Assembly: GCA_016789955.1 (NCBI GenBank) | Contig: JAEUPB010000054.1 | Span: 28,633 to 92,632, forward strand | DNA: 64,000 nucleotides | Direction: 5' to 3' | Source of the DNA: Rubrivivax sp. | Lineage (GTDB): Bacteria > Pseudomonadota > Gammaproteobacteria > Burkholderiales > Burkholderiaceae_C | In this document: positions 6,753 to 14,768 of the stretch, in pieces | Numbering within the stretch: position 1 is the stretch's first letter | Layout: the number at the start of each line of letters is the position of its first letter | Made by a program: the position numbers and the translations under genes | The notes under the pieces: generated by a model | Database searches by the model: none | What the model saw: the letters and a program-made list of their open reading frames with translations, nothing else | What the model was told of the DNA's origin: nothing

Positions 6753-7901
6753 TCAGTACTGGACGGCCGTGCGGCCGATGCGCTCGCGCGCGATGATCAG
6801 CTTCATCACCGCGGCCGTGCCGTCGCCGATCTCCAGGCCCATCACGTCGCGCAGGCGCTGCTGGTGCGGCAGGTCCTTGCTCCAGCCGTAGTGGCCGAAG
6901 GTCAGCAGGCACTGGTGGATCACGTCCACCGCGTGCTTGGGGCCCATCCACTTGCACATCGCCGCTTCCTTCGTGTGCGGCAGGCCCGCATCGCGCAGCG
7001 CCAGCGTGTGCAGGCACAGCTGCCGGATGGCCTCGATCTGCGACTCGCCCTCGGCCAGCGGGAAGGTCACGCCCTGGAACTGGCCGATCGGGCGGCCGAA
7101 GGCCTCGCGTTCCTTCGTGTAGGCCCAGGCCTCGTCGAGGCTCGCCTGCGCGGCGCCGCAGGCCTGCAGCCCGATCAGCGCGCGGCTGTAGTCGAAGCCC
7201 TGCATCACCTGCGTGAACCCCTGGCCCTCGTCGCCCAGCAGGTGGTCGGCGGGCACGCGCACGTCGTCGAGGAAGACCTGGCCGCGGCCGATCACCGCGC
7301 TGCCGAGGTCGTCGAAGGCCAGGGTCTGGATGCCGGGCGTGCCGGCCGGCACGAAGAACGCGCTGACCCCCTTCGCGCCCTGCTCCGGCGTGCCGGTGCG
7401 CGCGAAGATCAGGTAGGCGTCGGCGCGGTCGGCGAAGGTGATGCTGGTCTTCTCGCCGTTGAGCACCCAGTGGTCGCCGTCACGGCGCGCCTTCAATTGC
7501 AGGTGGCTCGCGTCAGAGCCGCCGCGCGGCTCGGTGAGACAGATCGCGATCACCGCCTCGCCGCGCACCATCCTCGGCACCCAGGCATCCCGCACCGCGG
7601 GCCGGGCGTGGCGGACCAGGATCGCGCCGTTGAGCGAGATGCCCACCGGCACCGCACTGACGTTGAAGTCCCCGTACGCCAGCGCCTCGACGACGAGGCC
7701 GGTGGTGACGCCGTCGAGCCCCATGCCGCCGTGGGCCTCGGGCAGGTCCATGCCGAGGAAGCCGAGGCGGCCCATTTCGGCCACCAGGGCGCGGTCGAGG
7801 ATGCCGTCGCGGTCTCGCTGCTGATAGCCGGGCAGCAGCACCTCGCGGGCGTAGCGGCGCGCGGATTCGAGCAGGGCCTTCTGGTCGTCGGAGAGAACCA
7901 T
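6753..7901 (-). CDS. Acyl-CoA dehydrogenase (alicyclic type, lacking the canonical Glu)
   Basis: A flavin-dependent acyl-CoA dehydrogenase of 382 aa. The FAD/substrate motif ICLTEPRGGSDAS is near residue 125, followed by LNGEKTSITFADRADAYLIF. The C-terminal segment is RDVMGLEIGDGTAAVMKLII. At the position where most family members carry the catalytic Glu (GGTxEIMR) there is Ala, in GTAAVMK. Dehydrogenases of the cyclohexanecarboxyl-CoA group are known to use a different acidic residue, and Asp78 (AYGDFN) is one candidate. That fits the BadH/BadI homologues nearby. ATG at 7901 follows operator site C, so this gene likely heads the unit running to 4323. Confidence 0.9.
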   Translation of the reverse strand: MVLSDDQKALLESARRYAREVLLPGYQQRDRDGILDRALVAEMGRLGFLGMDLPEAHGGMGLDGVTTGLVVEALAYGDFNVSAVPVGISLNGAILVRHARPAVRDAWVPRMVRGEAVIAICLTEPRGGSDASHLQLKARRDGDHWVLNGEKTSITFADRADAYLIFARTGTPEQGAKGVSAFFVPAGTPGIQTLAFDDLGSAVIGRGQVFLDDVRVPADHLLGDEGQGFTQVMQGFDYSRALIGLQACGAAQASLDEAWAYTKEREAFGRPIGQFQGVTFPLAEGESQIEAIRQLCLHTLALRDAGLPHTKEAAMCKWMGPKHAVDVIHQCLLTFGHYGWSKDLPHQQRLRDVMGLEIGDGTAAVMKLIIARERIGRTAVQY

Positions 7902-7936
7902 CGTCTCGCACCGGTGGGATCGTGATCGATGATACC

Positions 7937-7950
7937 TTGCACTAGCGTAC
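7937..7950. promoter_or_regulatory. Operator-like motif, site C
   Basis: TTGCACTAGCGTAC lies between the acyl-CoA dehydrogenase start (7901) and the stop of the upstream ligase (7958). Its core CACTAGCGTA is shared with site D, which suggests the dehydrogenase-SDR-kinase genes have their own regulated promoter. Confidence 0.55.
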
Positions 7951-7957
7951 GATCTGC

Positions 7958-9616
7958 CTAGGGACTTTCCGCGTGGTCCCCCGGCCCGTCCCCGCCGCCT
8001 GCGGCGATCTCGCGCAGCCGGAACTTCTGCACCTTGCCGCTGGGCGTGCGCGGCAGCTCGTCGAGGATCTCCACGCGCTCGGGCCAGTACTGCTTGGCGA
8101 CCCTGTTTCCGGCCATCCAGGCCTGCAGGTCGGCGAGCGTGAAGGTGGCACCCGGCCGCAGCACGACGAAGGCGCAGCCGCGTTCGCCCAGCCGCGCATC
8201 GGGGTAGCCCACCAGCGAGGCGGCCGCCACCGCGGGATGCTGGTAGAGCAGCGCCTCGATCTCGACCACCGGCACGTTCTCGCCGCCGCGGATCAACACG
8301 TCCTTGGTGCGCCCGTTGATGCGGATGTAGCCCTCGTCATCGGCATAGGCCAGGTCGCCGGTGTCGAACCAGCCGTCGGCATCGAAGGTCGGGATCTCCG
8401 GGCGCTTGTAGTAGCCCATGAACATCTGCGCGCCGCGCACCAGCAGCCGCCCCGTCTGCCCCACCGGCAGCGGCCGCCCGTCGGCGTCGACGATGCGGAT
8501 GTCCACGCCTTCGAGCGAGCGGCCGTCGGAGCTGGCCGACTTCTGCAGCGCGCGCTCGGGCTCGGTCAGCGTGCTGGACAGGCTTTCGGTCATGCCCCAC
8601 AGCGAGCAGACCTTCAGCTCGAGTTCGCGCGCCGCGCGCTCGATCAGCACCGGCGGGATCGGCGCGCCGCCGCACAGGAAGTTGCGCAGCCTCGACGGGC
8701 GCGGCGCGCCGGCGGCCACCGTCTCGCAGATGTCGTTGAGAAAGGGCGTGGAGGCCGCGGTGAAGGTCACGCCCTCGTCGGCCATGATCTGCACGCCTCG
8801 TCGCCCTTCCCACACGTCCTGCAGCACCACCGTGCCGCCCAGGCTCAGCCCCAGCAGCATCACGGCTGCGTAGCCGGTCATGTGGCCCAGCGGGGAACAG
8901 GCCAGCATCACGTCGGAGCCGTCGAGGTGGAAGCGGCCGGCCAGCGAGCGGTTGCAGGCGAGCAGCGTGTGGGTGCTGTGCATCACGCCTTTCGGCGAGC
9001 CGGTGGTGCCCGACGTGAACATCACCACCGCCATCGCGTCGGGTGCCAGCAGCGGGCGCGCCGGTGTCGCCTCCACGCGCGTGCTGCCGGAGAGCAGCAT
9101 GCGGTCGATTCCGTCGGCGCCGTCACCGTCGACCACGATCACGTGCTGCAGCCGCGGCAGGTCCTTCTGCAGGGCCCGGGCCATCGCCGCGTGGTCGTGA
9201 CCGCGGAACATGCGGGGCACCACCAGCACCTTGGACTCCGCGAACCCGAGCATGTAGCCGAGTTCGCGTTCGCGGAAGATCGGCATCAGCGGGTTGACGA
9301 CCGCACCGATGCGGTTGGCCGCCAACGACACGATGACGAACTCGCACCAGTTGGGCAATTGCACCGCGACGATGTCGCCAGGCTGCACGCCCAGGCCCTG
9401 CAGCGCAGCCGCGGCGCGCGCCACCGAGTCGCCCAGCCCGGCATAGGTCAGGCGGCGGACCTCCGTGCGGTCGCTGCGGTAGCCGACGATGGCGGCCTTG
9501 TCCGGCGTATTCTCGACCGCCCGCTGCAGCAGCGCGTCGTAGACAGTGTCGGTCCAGTGGCCTTCGGCGCGCATGCGACGGGCATGGGCCGCGGCATCGA
9601 AGCGGGCCGTGCTCAT
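7958..9616 (-). CDS. AMP-dependent acyl-CoA ligase, cyclohexanecarboxylate-CoA ligase (AliA)-like
   Basis: A 552-residue ANL-family ligase that adenylates a carboxylic acid and transfers it to CoA. The P-loop motif is MFTSGTTGSPKGVM. The A5 motif is SLWGMTESLSST, the A7 motif is DGWFDTGDLAYADDEGYIRI, the hinge is GRTKDVLIRGGENV, and the catalytic Lys is in TPSGKVQKFRLRE. The N-terminal FDAAAHARRMRAEGHWTD resembles AliA-type ligases, and the BadH/BadI/MarR context supports an alicyclic acid substrate. ATG at 9616 was preferred over 9649 because of the GGAG at about 9 nt. It is downstream of the MarR gene, separated by a large palindromic repeat. Confidence 0.9.
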   Translation of the reverse strand: MSTARFDAAAHARRMRAEGHWTDTVYDALLQRAVENTPDKAAIVGYRSDRTEVRRLTYAGLGDSVARAAAALQGLGVQPGDIVAVQLPNWCEFVIVSLAANRIGAVVNPLMPIFRERELGYMLGFAESKVLVVPRMFRGHDHAAMARALQKDLPRLQHVIVVDGDGADGIDRMLLSGSTRVEATPARPLLAPDAMAVVMFTSGTTGSPKGVMHSTHTLLACNRSLAGRFHLDGSDVMLACSPLGHMTGYAAVMLLGLSLGGTVVLQDVWEGRRGVQIMADEGVTFTAASTPFLNDICETVAAGAPRPSRLRNFLCGGAPIPPVLIERAARELELKVCSLWGMTESLSSTLTEPERALQKSASSDGRSLEGVDIRIVDADGRPLPVGQTGRLLVRGAQMFMGYYKRPEIPTFDADGWFDTGDLAYADDEGYIRINGRTKDVLIRGGENVPVVEIEALLYQHPAVAAASLVGYPDARLGERGCAFVVLRPGATFTLADLQAWMAGNRVAKQYWPERVEILDELPRTPSGKVQKFRLREIAAGGGDGPGDHAESP

Positions 9617-9650
9617 CGCAGGCGTCTCCGGTCTCCCCGGGATCTTCACA

Positions 9651-9767
9651 AGGTGCGAAAGAACCGTAGCGAGCGGCCCGAGGTCGGTTCGAGCAGCGCA
9701 GCCGTACTGACGTACGGCGAGCAGCGCAGGGCCGAGATCGGGTCGCGCAGTAGGTTCTCTCGCACCT
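9651..9767. repeat. 117 bp palindromic element between marR and the ligase gene
   Basis: Outer arms AGGTGCGAAAGAACC (9651-9665) and GGTTCTCTCGCACCT (9753-9767) are inverted with one mismatch. Inner arms GCCGTAC (9701-9707) and GTACGGC (9712-9718) flank a 4 nt loop. CGAGCAGCGCAG occurs on both sides of the centre. It fills almost the whole 153 bp gap. It could be a dispersed repeat, an attenuating or terminating structure, or an mRNA-processing site. No open frame is evident. Confidence 0.75.
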
Positions 9768-9769
9768 GG

Positions 9770-10246
9770 TCAGACCTCGTCGCCCTGCAGGTATTCGAGC
9801 AGGTTGCGTTTCATCGCATCGAGCGTCAGCGCCGCGCTCTCGAGCTTGTCGTCGGCCAGCCCTTCGAGGATCTTGCCGTTCATCCGGTGGCTGACCTTGC
9901 GCATCTTGGTGATCAGCTGCTTGCTCTTGGGCTCCAGGAAGACGCGGTTGACGCGCCGGTCGGCGGCGTCGGCCACGCGCCTCACCAGGCCGCTCTTCTC
10001 CAGCCGGTCGATCAGGCCGCCCACGGCCACCTTGCCCAGGTCGAGCTCCTCGGCGAGCTGGCTCTGCGTCATGCCGTCCTCGCGCGAGAGGTAGGCCAGC
10101 ACCCACCACTGCGAGCGCGTCACGTTCAGCGGCTTCAGGCAGCGGTCGAACGCGCTGCGGCGCAGCCGCGACACATCGTGGATCAGGAAGCCGAGCCGCA
10201 GCTCCCAGTCGGTGCTGTGCGGGTCGGTGGCGGCGGATGCCGGCAT
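9770..10246 (-). CDS. MarR family transcriptional regulator (BadR-like position)
   Basis: A 158-residue winged-helix regulator. The DNA-recognition region reads TQSQLAEELDLGKVAVGGLI, followed by the wing VRRVADAADRRVNRVFLEP. ATG at 10246 was chosen because GAGGGA precedes it by about 7 nt; the in-frame ATG at 10288 lacks a ribosome site. In Rhodopseudomonas palustris a MarR protein, BadR, represses the cyclohexanecarboxylate genes aliBA-badHIK, and its ligand is a CoA-thioester intermediate. The same family in the same gene context makes a BadR-like role likely. A divergent gap to the gene at 10479 carries operator-like sites D and E. Confidence 0.88.
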   Translation of the reverse strand: MPASAATDPHSTDWELRLGFLIHDVSRLRRSAFDRCLKPLNVTRSQWWVLAYLSREDGMTQSQLAEELDLGKVAVGGLIDRLEKSGLVRRVADAADRRVNRVFLEPKSKQLITKMRKVSHRMNGKILEGLADDKLESAALTLDAMKRNLLEYLQGDEV

Positions 10247-10292
10247 GTCGCAGTCCCTCTGCTGTCGAGGGTCGCCGTGGCGACCCATTACT

Positions 10293-10306
10293 GTAAGCCT
10301 GCGTAT
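10293..10306. promoter_or_regulatory. Weak operator-like motif, site E
   Basis: GTAAGCCTGCGTAT, 47 bp upstream of the marR start, matches the cluster consensus only partly (GCGTA half and flanking GTA). If real it would allow autoregulation. TATATTG beside it could be part of a -10 element. Confidence 0.3.
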
Positions 10307-10342
10307 ATTGTGCGGCCATACGGGTGCCGGTGACGTCGGCTC

Positions 10343-10396
10343 CGGGCGGGTCTAACCCGTAGTCGCCGCGTGCGACGGCATCCGGGTTAGGCCCGG
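10343..10396. repeat. Nested hairpin element upstream of the thiolase operon
   Basis: CGGGTCTAACCCG on the left pairs imperfectly with CGGGTTAGGCCCGG on the right (10382-10396). The loop itself holds GTCGCCGCGTGCGAC, a second hairpin. It lies between the divergent genes marR and 10479, just before operator site D. It resembles a small dispersed repeat; a regulatory role is unproven. Confidence 0.5.
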
Positions 10397-10407
10397 GGTC
10401 CGAGATC

Positions 10408-10421
10408 GTGCACTAGCGTAA
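10408..10421. promoter_or_regulatory. Operator-like motif, site D
   Basis: GTGCACTAGCGTAA, 57 bp upstream of the ATG at 10479, shares CACTAGCGTA with site C. It would control the long rightward operon beginning with the HMG-CoA-synthase-like gene. Confidence 0.55.
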
Positions 10422-10478
10422 GATGCGGCACAGCATCAAGCTCACCGGCCCGACGGCACTCCGGCACTCGCTCCCCCC

Positions 10479-11915
10479 ATGACGACCCCTGTCGGCGTGC
10501 TCGCCACCACGCGCTACCTGCCGCGGCTGCGGCTGGAGCGCAGTGCCGTGCTGGCGCAGCACGCCTGGATGGCGCCGGGCCTGCGCGGCCTGGCCAAGGG
10601 CCGGCGCGCGATGGCGAACTGGGACGAGGACGCGGTGACGATGGCCGTGGAGGCCGGGCGCCGGCTGCTGCACGCGCTGCCCGGCTGCCAGCCGGCGGGC
10701 GTGACGCTGGCGTCGACCTCGCTGCCCTTTGCCGACCGCCTCAACGCGGCCATCGTCGCCGGGGCGCTCGACGTGCCCGAAGGCGCCGCGGTGCGCGACG
10801 TCACGTCCAGCCCGCGCGCCGCGCTGGGCGAACTGGTCGCCGCGCTGCAGCACGCTGGCGCCGGCCCGCAGCTGCTGCTGGCGGCCGAGCGCCGCATCGC
10901 ACGCCCCGCCAGCGCCCAGGAGATGCTGTTCGGCGACGGGGCCGCCGGCGCGCTCGTCGGCAGCGGCGCCGTGCTCGCCGGGTACGTCGCATCGGCCACG
11001 CTGCATGCCGACTTCGTCGACCACTTCCGCGAGGCCGGGCAGGACCACGACTACGGCTGGGAAGAACGCTGGGTGCGTGACGAGGGCTACCTGAAGCTCG
11101 CCGTCGCCACGGCGCGGCGCTGCCTGGCCGGTGCCGGTGTCGCTCCGGCGGATGTGGCGCACTTCGCGATGCCGGCCGCGCTGCCGAAGGTCAACGACGC
11201 CGTGGCGAGGAAGCTCGGCATCGCGCCGGGCGCGGTCGTCGACGCCGGTCACGAGTCGGGTGGCGACCTCGGCGCCGCGCAGCCGCTGGCGTTGCTGGAT
11301 GCCGCGCTGCGCGCGGCCGCACCGGGTGCGCTGGTGCTGGTGTGCGCCTTCGGCAGCGGCTGCGACGCGCTGCTGCTGCGCCGCACCGAGGTCCCCTGCC
11401 CCGGCGCCGTGCCCGGCGACGGCAAGCCCGAGGCCAGCTACCTGAAGTACCTGTCGTTCACCGGCCAGGTCGCGCTCGAGTGGGGCATGCGGGCCGAGAT
11501 GGACAACAAGACCGCGCTCACCGCGGCGTGGCGCGAGCACGGCCGCATGGCGCGCTTCGAGGGCGGCCGCTGCAGCGCGTGCGCCACGGTGCAGTTCCCC
11601 AAGACCGGCGCGTGCGTGAACCCGGCCTGCCGCGCCCTCGGCACGCAGCAGACGCTGAGCTTGGCCGACGTGCCGGCGCGCGTGCTGTCGCATACCAGCG
11701 ACTTCCTCGCGTACACGCCGCACCCGCCGTTCCAGTTCGGCCATGTCGATTTCGACGGCGGCGGGCGCGTGCTGATGGAGTTCGCCGACAGCGATGTCGG
11801 CGAGCTGCAGGTGGGCCTGCCGCTGCGCATGGTCTACCGCGTGAAGGAGTTCGACCGGCACCGGGGCTTTCGCCGCTACTTCTGGAAGGCCACGCCGGTC
11901 AGGGAGTCGATCTGA
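10479..11915 (+). CDS. HMG-CoA synthase-like protein fused to a DUF35/OB-fold zinc-ribbon domain
   Basis: A 478-residue two-domain protein. Residues about 1-310 have a thiolase-superfamily, archaeal HMG-CoA-synthase-like fold (MLFGDGAAGALV; HFAMPAALPKVND with His228). Residues about 330-478 form a DUF35 module with zinc ribbon Cys365, Cys368, Cys379 and Cys384, then an OB-fold. The catalytic Cys and Glu of HMG-CoA synthases appear missing: the sites read DVTSSPRAAL and ASTSLPF. It may thus be a scaffold. Its stop overlaps the thiolase start by one base. In archaea thiolase, HMG-CoA synthase and DUF35 proteins form a channelling complex. BbsAB and Ltp2-ChsH2 likewise pair a thiolase-fold enzyme with a DUF35 partner. 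It probably acts as the obligate partner of the next gene. Confidence 0.85.
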   Translation: MTTPVGVLATTRYLPRLRLERSAVLAQHAWMAPGLRGLAKGRRAMANWDEDAVTMAVEAGRRLLHALPGCQPAGVTLASTSLPFADRLNAAIVAGALDVPEGAAVRDVTSSPRAALGELVAALQHAGAGPQLLLAAERRIARPASAQEMLFGDGAAGALVGSGAVLAGYVASATLHADFVDHFREAGQDHDYGWEERWVRDEGYLKLAVATARRCLAGAGVAPADVAHFAMPAALPKVNDAVARKLGIAPGAVVDAGHESGGDLGAAQPLALLDAALRAAAPGALVLVCAFGSGCDALLLRRTEVPCPGAVPGDGKPEASYLKYLSFTGQVALEWGMRAEMDNKTALTAAWREHGRMARFEGGRCSACATVQFPKTGACVNPACRALGTQQTLSLADVPARVLSHTSDFLAYTPHPPFQFGHVDFDGGGRVLMEFADSDVGELQVGLPLRMVYRVKEFDRHRGFRRYFWKATPVRESI

Positions 11916-13129
11916 TGGCCAGCGGCATCCGAGACAAGGTCGCGATCCTCGGCATGGGCTGCTCGCGCTTCGGCGAGCGTTGGGATACCGATGCCGACGG
12001 GCTGATGCTGGAGGCCTGGACCGAGGCCGCCGCCGACGCGGGCATCGCCACGAACCAGCTGCAGGCCGCCTGGCTGGGCGTGTGCCTTGAAGAGAACAAC
12101 GTCGGCAAGACCGCCGGCCCGCTGGCCAATGCGCTGCGGCTGCCGCGCATCGCCGCCACGCGCGTGGAGAACGCCTGCGCCACCGGCACCGAGGCGCTGC
12201 GGGGTGCCGCGTACGCGGTGGCGGCCGGCGCCTACGACATCGTGCTGGCGATGGGCGTCGAGAAACTGAAGGACACCGGCTACGGCGGCCTGCCGGTGCG
12301 CACGCGCGGCGTGGCCAACGACCTGTGGCTGCCCAACAGCACCGCGCCCGGGGCCTTCGCGCAATTGGCCTCCGCATATGCCGCCCGGCACCGCGTCGAC
12401 CCGAAGGACCTGAAGCGCGCGATGGCGCACGTGTCGGTGAAGAGCCACGCGAACGCGACGCTGAATCCGAAGGCGCACCTGCGCAACGCGATCACCGAGG
12501 AGGACGTGCTCAAGGCCGCCACCATCGCCGCGCCGCTGGGGCTGTACGACTGCTGCGGCGTCAGCGACGGCGCGGCCTGCGCGATCCTGACGACACCGGA
12601 GATCGCCAAGGCGATGCATCCCAGCCGCGAGGTGGTCACGATCAAGGCCCTCGAAATCTCGGTCAGCAACGGCGAGGAGCAGAGCTGGAGCGGCCCTGCC
12701 GCCTGGGACGGCAGCTGCATCCAGACCGCCCGCGAGGCCGGGGCACGCGCCTACGCCAGTGCCGGCATCACCGACCCGCGCCGCGGGATCCACATGGCCG
12801 AGGTGCACGACTGCTTCTCGATCACCGAGGCGGTGCTGATGGAGGACCTGCAGTTCAGCGCCGAGGGCCGCGCGATCCACGACGTGCTCGATGGCGTGTT
12901 CGACCGCGGCGGCGCGCTGCCCGTGCAGCCCGACGGCGGACTCAAGTGCTTCGGCCACCCGATCGGCGCGAGCGGCCTGCGCATGGTCTACGAGATCTGG
13001 CTGCAGCTGCACGGCCGTGCCGGTGCGCGCCAGCTCACCCACGTCGACCGCGGCCTCACGCACAACCTGGGTGGCCATCCGCACCAGAACGTCTGCGCCG
13101 TGTCCATCGTCGGCCGGTTCGGCGCCTGA
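11915..13129 (+). CDS. Thiolase family protein (SCP-x/BbsB-like)
   Basis: A 404-residue thiolase of the non-condensing SCP-x type. The nucleophile Cys88 is in VENACATGTEALRG, near AAYAVAAGAYDIVLAMGVEK. HDCFSITEAVLMEDL and GGLKCFGHPIGASGLRM follow, and the C-terminal motif is THNLGGHPHQNVCAVSIVG. It cleaves a beta-ketoacyl-CoA with CoA or catalyses a retro-aldol reaction. ATG overlaps the stop of the DUF35 fusion (TGATG), indicating a stoichiometric complex. In this pathway it may remove a side chain or shorten the linear product after ring opening. Confidence 0.9.
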   Translation: MASGIRDKVAILGMGCSRFGERWDTDADGLMLEAWTEAAADAGIATNQLQAAWLGVCLEENNVGKTAGPLANALRLPRIAATRVENACATGTEALRGAAYAVAAGAYDIVLAMGVEKLKDTGYGGLPVRTRGVANDLWLPNSTAPGAFAQLASAYAARHRVDPKDLKRAMAHVSVKSHANATLNPKAHLRNAITEEDVLKAATIAAPLGLYDCCGVSDGAACAILTTPEIAKAMHPSREVVTIKALEISVSNGEEQSWSGPAAWDGSCIQTAREAGARAYASAGITDPRRGIHMAEVHDCFSITEAVLMEDLQFSAEGRAIHDVLDGVFDRGGALPVQPDGGLKCFGHPIGASGLRMVYEIWLQLHGRAGARQLTHVDRGLTHNLGGHPHQNVCAVSIVGRFGA

Positions 13130-13156
13130 ATCCCCGTTCCTGAAGGAGACCGATCC

Positions 13157-13927
13157 ATGCGAGGACTGAGCGGCAAGACCGCCATCGTGACCGGCGCGGG
13201 CAGCGGCATTGGCCGCGCCATCGCCATGCGTCTGGCGGCCGAAGGCTGCATCGTCGGCGTGTTCGACATCCACGAGGCCGGCGCCGCAGAGACCGTGGCC
13301 ACGATCGAGGCGGCGGGAGGCCGGGCACTGGCCGTGCACTGCGACATCACTGACTACGCCGGGGTCACCGCGGCCGTGGCCCGGTTCGAGGAGCAGGTGG
13401 GCCGTGGCACCGACGTGCTCGTCAACAACGCCGGCTGGGACACGCCGATGCCGTTCCTGAAGACCACGCCCGACTTCTGGGCCAAGGTCACGGCGATCAA
13501 CTGGTTCGGCCCGCTGCACATGACGCATGCCGTCGCCCAGGGCATGGCCGCGCGCAAGGCGGGCCGCATCATCCAGATCGCCAGTGACGCCGGCCGCGTC
13601 GGCAGCACCGGCGAAGTGGTCTACAGCGGCTGCAAGGGCGCGACGATCGCCTTCAGCAAGGCGCTGGCGCGCGAGCTGGCGCGGGCCAACGTCACGATCA
13701 ACACGATCTGCCCCGGCCCCACCGACACGCCCGCGATGGCGGCCTTCGTCGGCACCGGCGAGCAGGGGCAGAAGATCCGCGACGCGATGGTCAAGGGCGT
13801 GCCGCTGGGCCGCATCGGCGTGCCCGACGACTATCCGGGCCTGGTCGCCTTCCTCGCCAGCGACGACGCGGCCTTCATGACCGGCCAGACGATCAGCGTC
13901 TCCGGCGGCCTCACGATGCACGGCTGA
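13157..13927 (+). CDS. badH: 2-hydroxycyclohexanecarboxyl-CoA dehydrogenase-like SDR (BadH homologue)
   Basis: A 256-residue classical SDR that would oxidise 2-hydroxycyclohexane-1-carboxyl-CoA to the 2-keto compound with NAD. The cofactor motif is TGAGSGIGRA and the active site has Ser in IQIASDAGRVGS and Tyr/Lys in VYSGCKGATIAFSKALAREL. Several stretches closely resemble BadH of R. palustris as I recall it: VLVNNAGWDTP, ICPGPTDTPAMA and the C-terminal GQTISVSGGLTMHG. It is preceded by GAAGGAGA at 13142. The ring-opening hydrolase homologue BadI follows 30 bp later, in the same order as the R. palustris badHI pair. Confidence 0.88.
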   Translation: MRGLSGKTAIVTGAGSGIGRAIAMRLAAEGCIVGVFDIHEAGAAETVATIEAAGGRALAVHCDITDYAGVTAAVARFEEQVGRGTDVLVNNAGWDTPMPFLKTTPDFWAKVTAINWFGPLHMTHAVAQGMAARKAGRIIQIASDAGRVGSTGEVVYSGCKGATIAFSKALARELARANVTINTICPGPTDTPAMAAFVGTGEQGQKIRDAMVKGVPLGRIGVPDDYPGLVAFLASDDAAFMTGQTISVSGGLTMHG

Positions 13928-13957
13928 TCCATTCCTTCCTCCAAGAGCGCACCCACC

Positions 13958-14752
13958 ATGGCTGAGTACAAGGACATCACCTACGACGTCGGCGAGAACG
14001 CCGTGCGGATCATGATCAACCGCCCGGAGGTGTTCAACGCCTTCCGCGCGCAGACCCTCGAGGAGCTGATCCATGCCTTCCGCCGCGCCGACGAGGAGCG
14101 GACGGTGAACACCGTGATCTTCGGCGGCGCCGGCGACAAGGCCTTCTGCACCGGCGGCGACCAGAAAGTGCACCTGTCGGAAGACGGGCTGTACGGCCCG
14201 CGCGGCCTGGTGGGCCTGCCGATCGAGGAGATGCAGAGCGCGATCCGCGACTGCCGCAAGGTGGTGATCGCCCGCGTGCAGGGTTTCGCGATCGGCGGCG
14301 GCAACGTGTTCGCGACGCTCTGCGACCTGACCATTGCCTCCGAGAAGGCGCAGTTCGGGCAGGTCGGCCCGAAGGTCGGCTCGGTCGACCCCGGCTTCGG
14401 CACCGCCTACCTCGCCCGCGTGGTGGGCGAGAAGCGGGCGCGGCAGATGTGGTTCACCTGCCGCCGCGTCGACGCGAAGACCGCGCTCGCCTGGGGCCTG
14501 GCCAACGAGGTGGTGCCGCACGAGCAGCTCGACGCCGAGTGCGAGGCCTGGGCGGCCGAGATCAACGCGATGAGCCCCACGGCGCTCGCCATCGCCAAGC
14601 GCAGCTTCAACGCCGACAGTGAGAACATCCGCGGCCTGAGCTTCCTGGGCATCGCGGCGGTGAAGGGTTACTACCAGAGCGAGGAATCGCGCGAAGGCGT
14701 GCGCGCCTTCAACGAGAAGCGCAAGCCCGACTTCAAGAAGTACATGGGTTGA
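13958..14752 (+). CDS. badI: 2-ketocyclohexanecarboxyl-CoA hydrolase (BadI homologue)
   Basis: A 264-residue crotonase-fold enzyme that hydrolytically opens the ring of 2-ketocyclohexanecarboxyl-CoA to pimelyl-CoA. Motifs match BadI as I recall it: GAGDKAFCTGGDQ, RVQGFAIGGGNVFATLCDLT, FGQVGPKVGSVDPGFGTAYL, MSPTALAIAKRSFNADSE and ESREGVRAFNEKRKPDFKKY. It is MenB-like rather than hydratase-like at the active site, consistent with C-C bond hydrolysis. It follows badH in one operon. This gene is the best single indicator that the cluster degrades an alicyclic ring. Confidence 0.9.
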   Translation: MAEYKDITYDVGENAVRIMINRPEVFNAFRAQTLEELIHAFRRADEERTVNTVIFGGAGDKAFCTGGDQKVHLSEDGLYGPRGLVGLPIEEMQSAIRDCRKVVIARVQGFAIGGGNVFATLCDLTIASEKAQFGQVGPKVGSVDPGFGTAYLARVVGEKRARQMWFTCRRVDAKTALAWGLANEVVPHEQLDAECEAWAAEINAMSPTALAIAKRSFNADSENIRGLSFLGIAAVKGYYQSEESREGVRAFNEKRKPDFKKYMG

Positions 14753-14768
14753 AGCCGCCCACGCCTCG

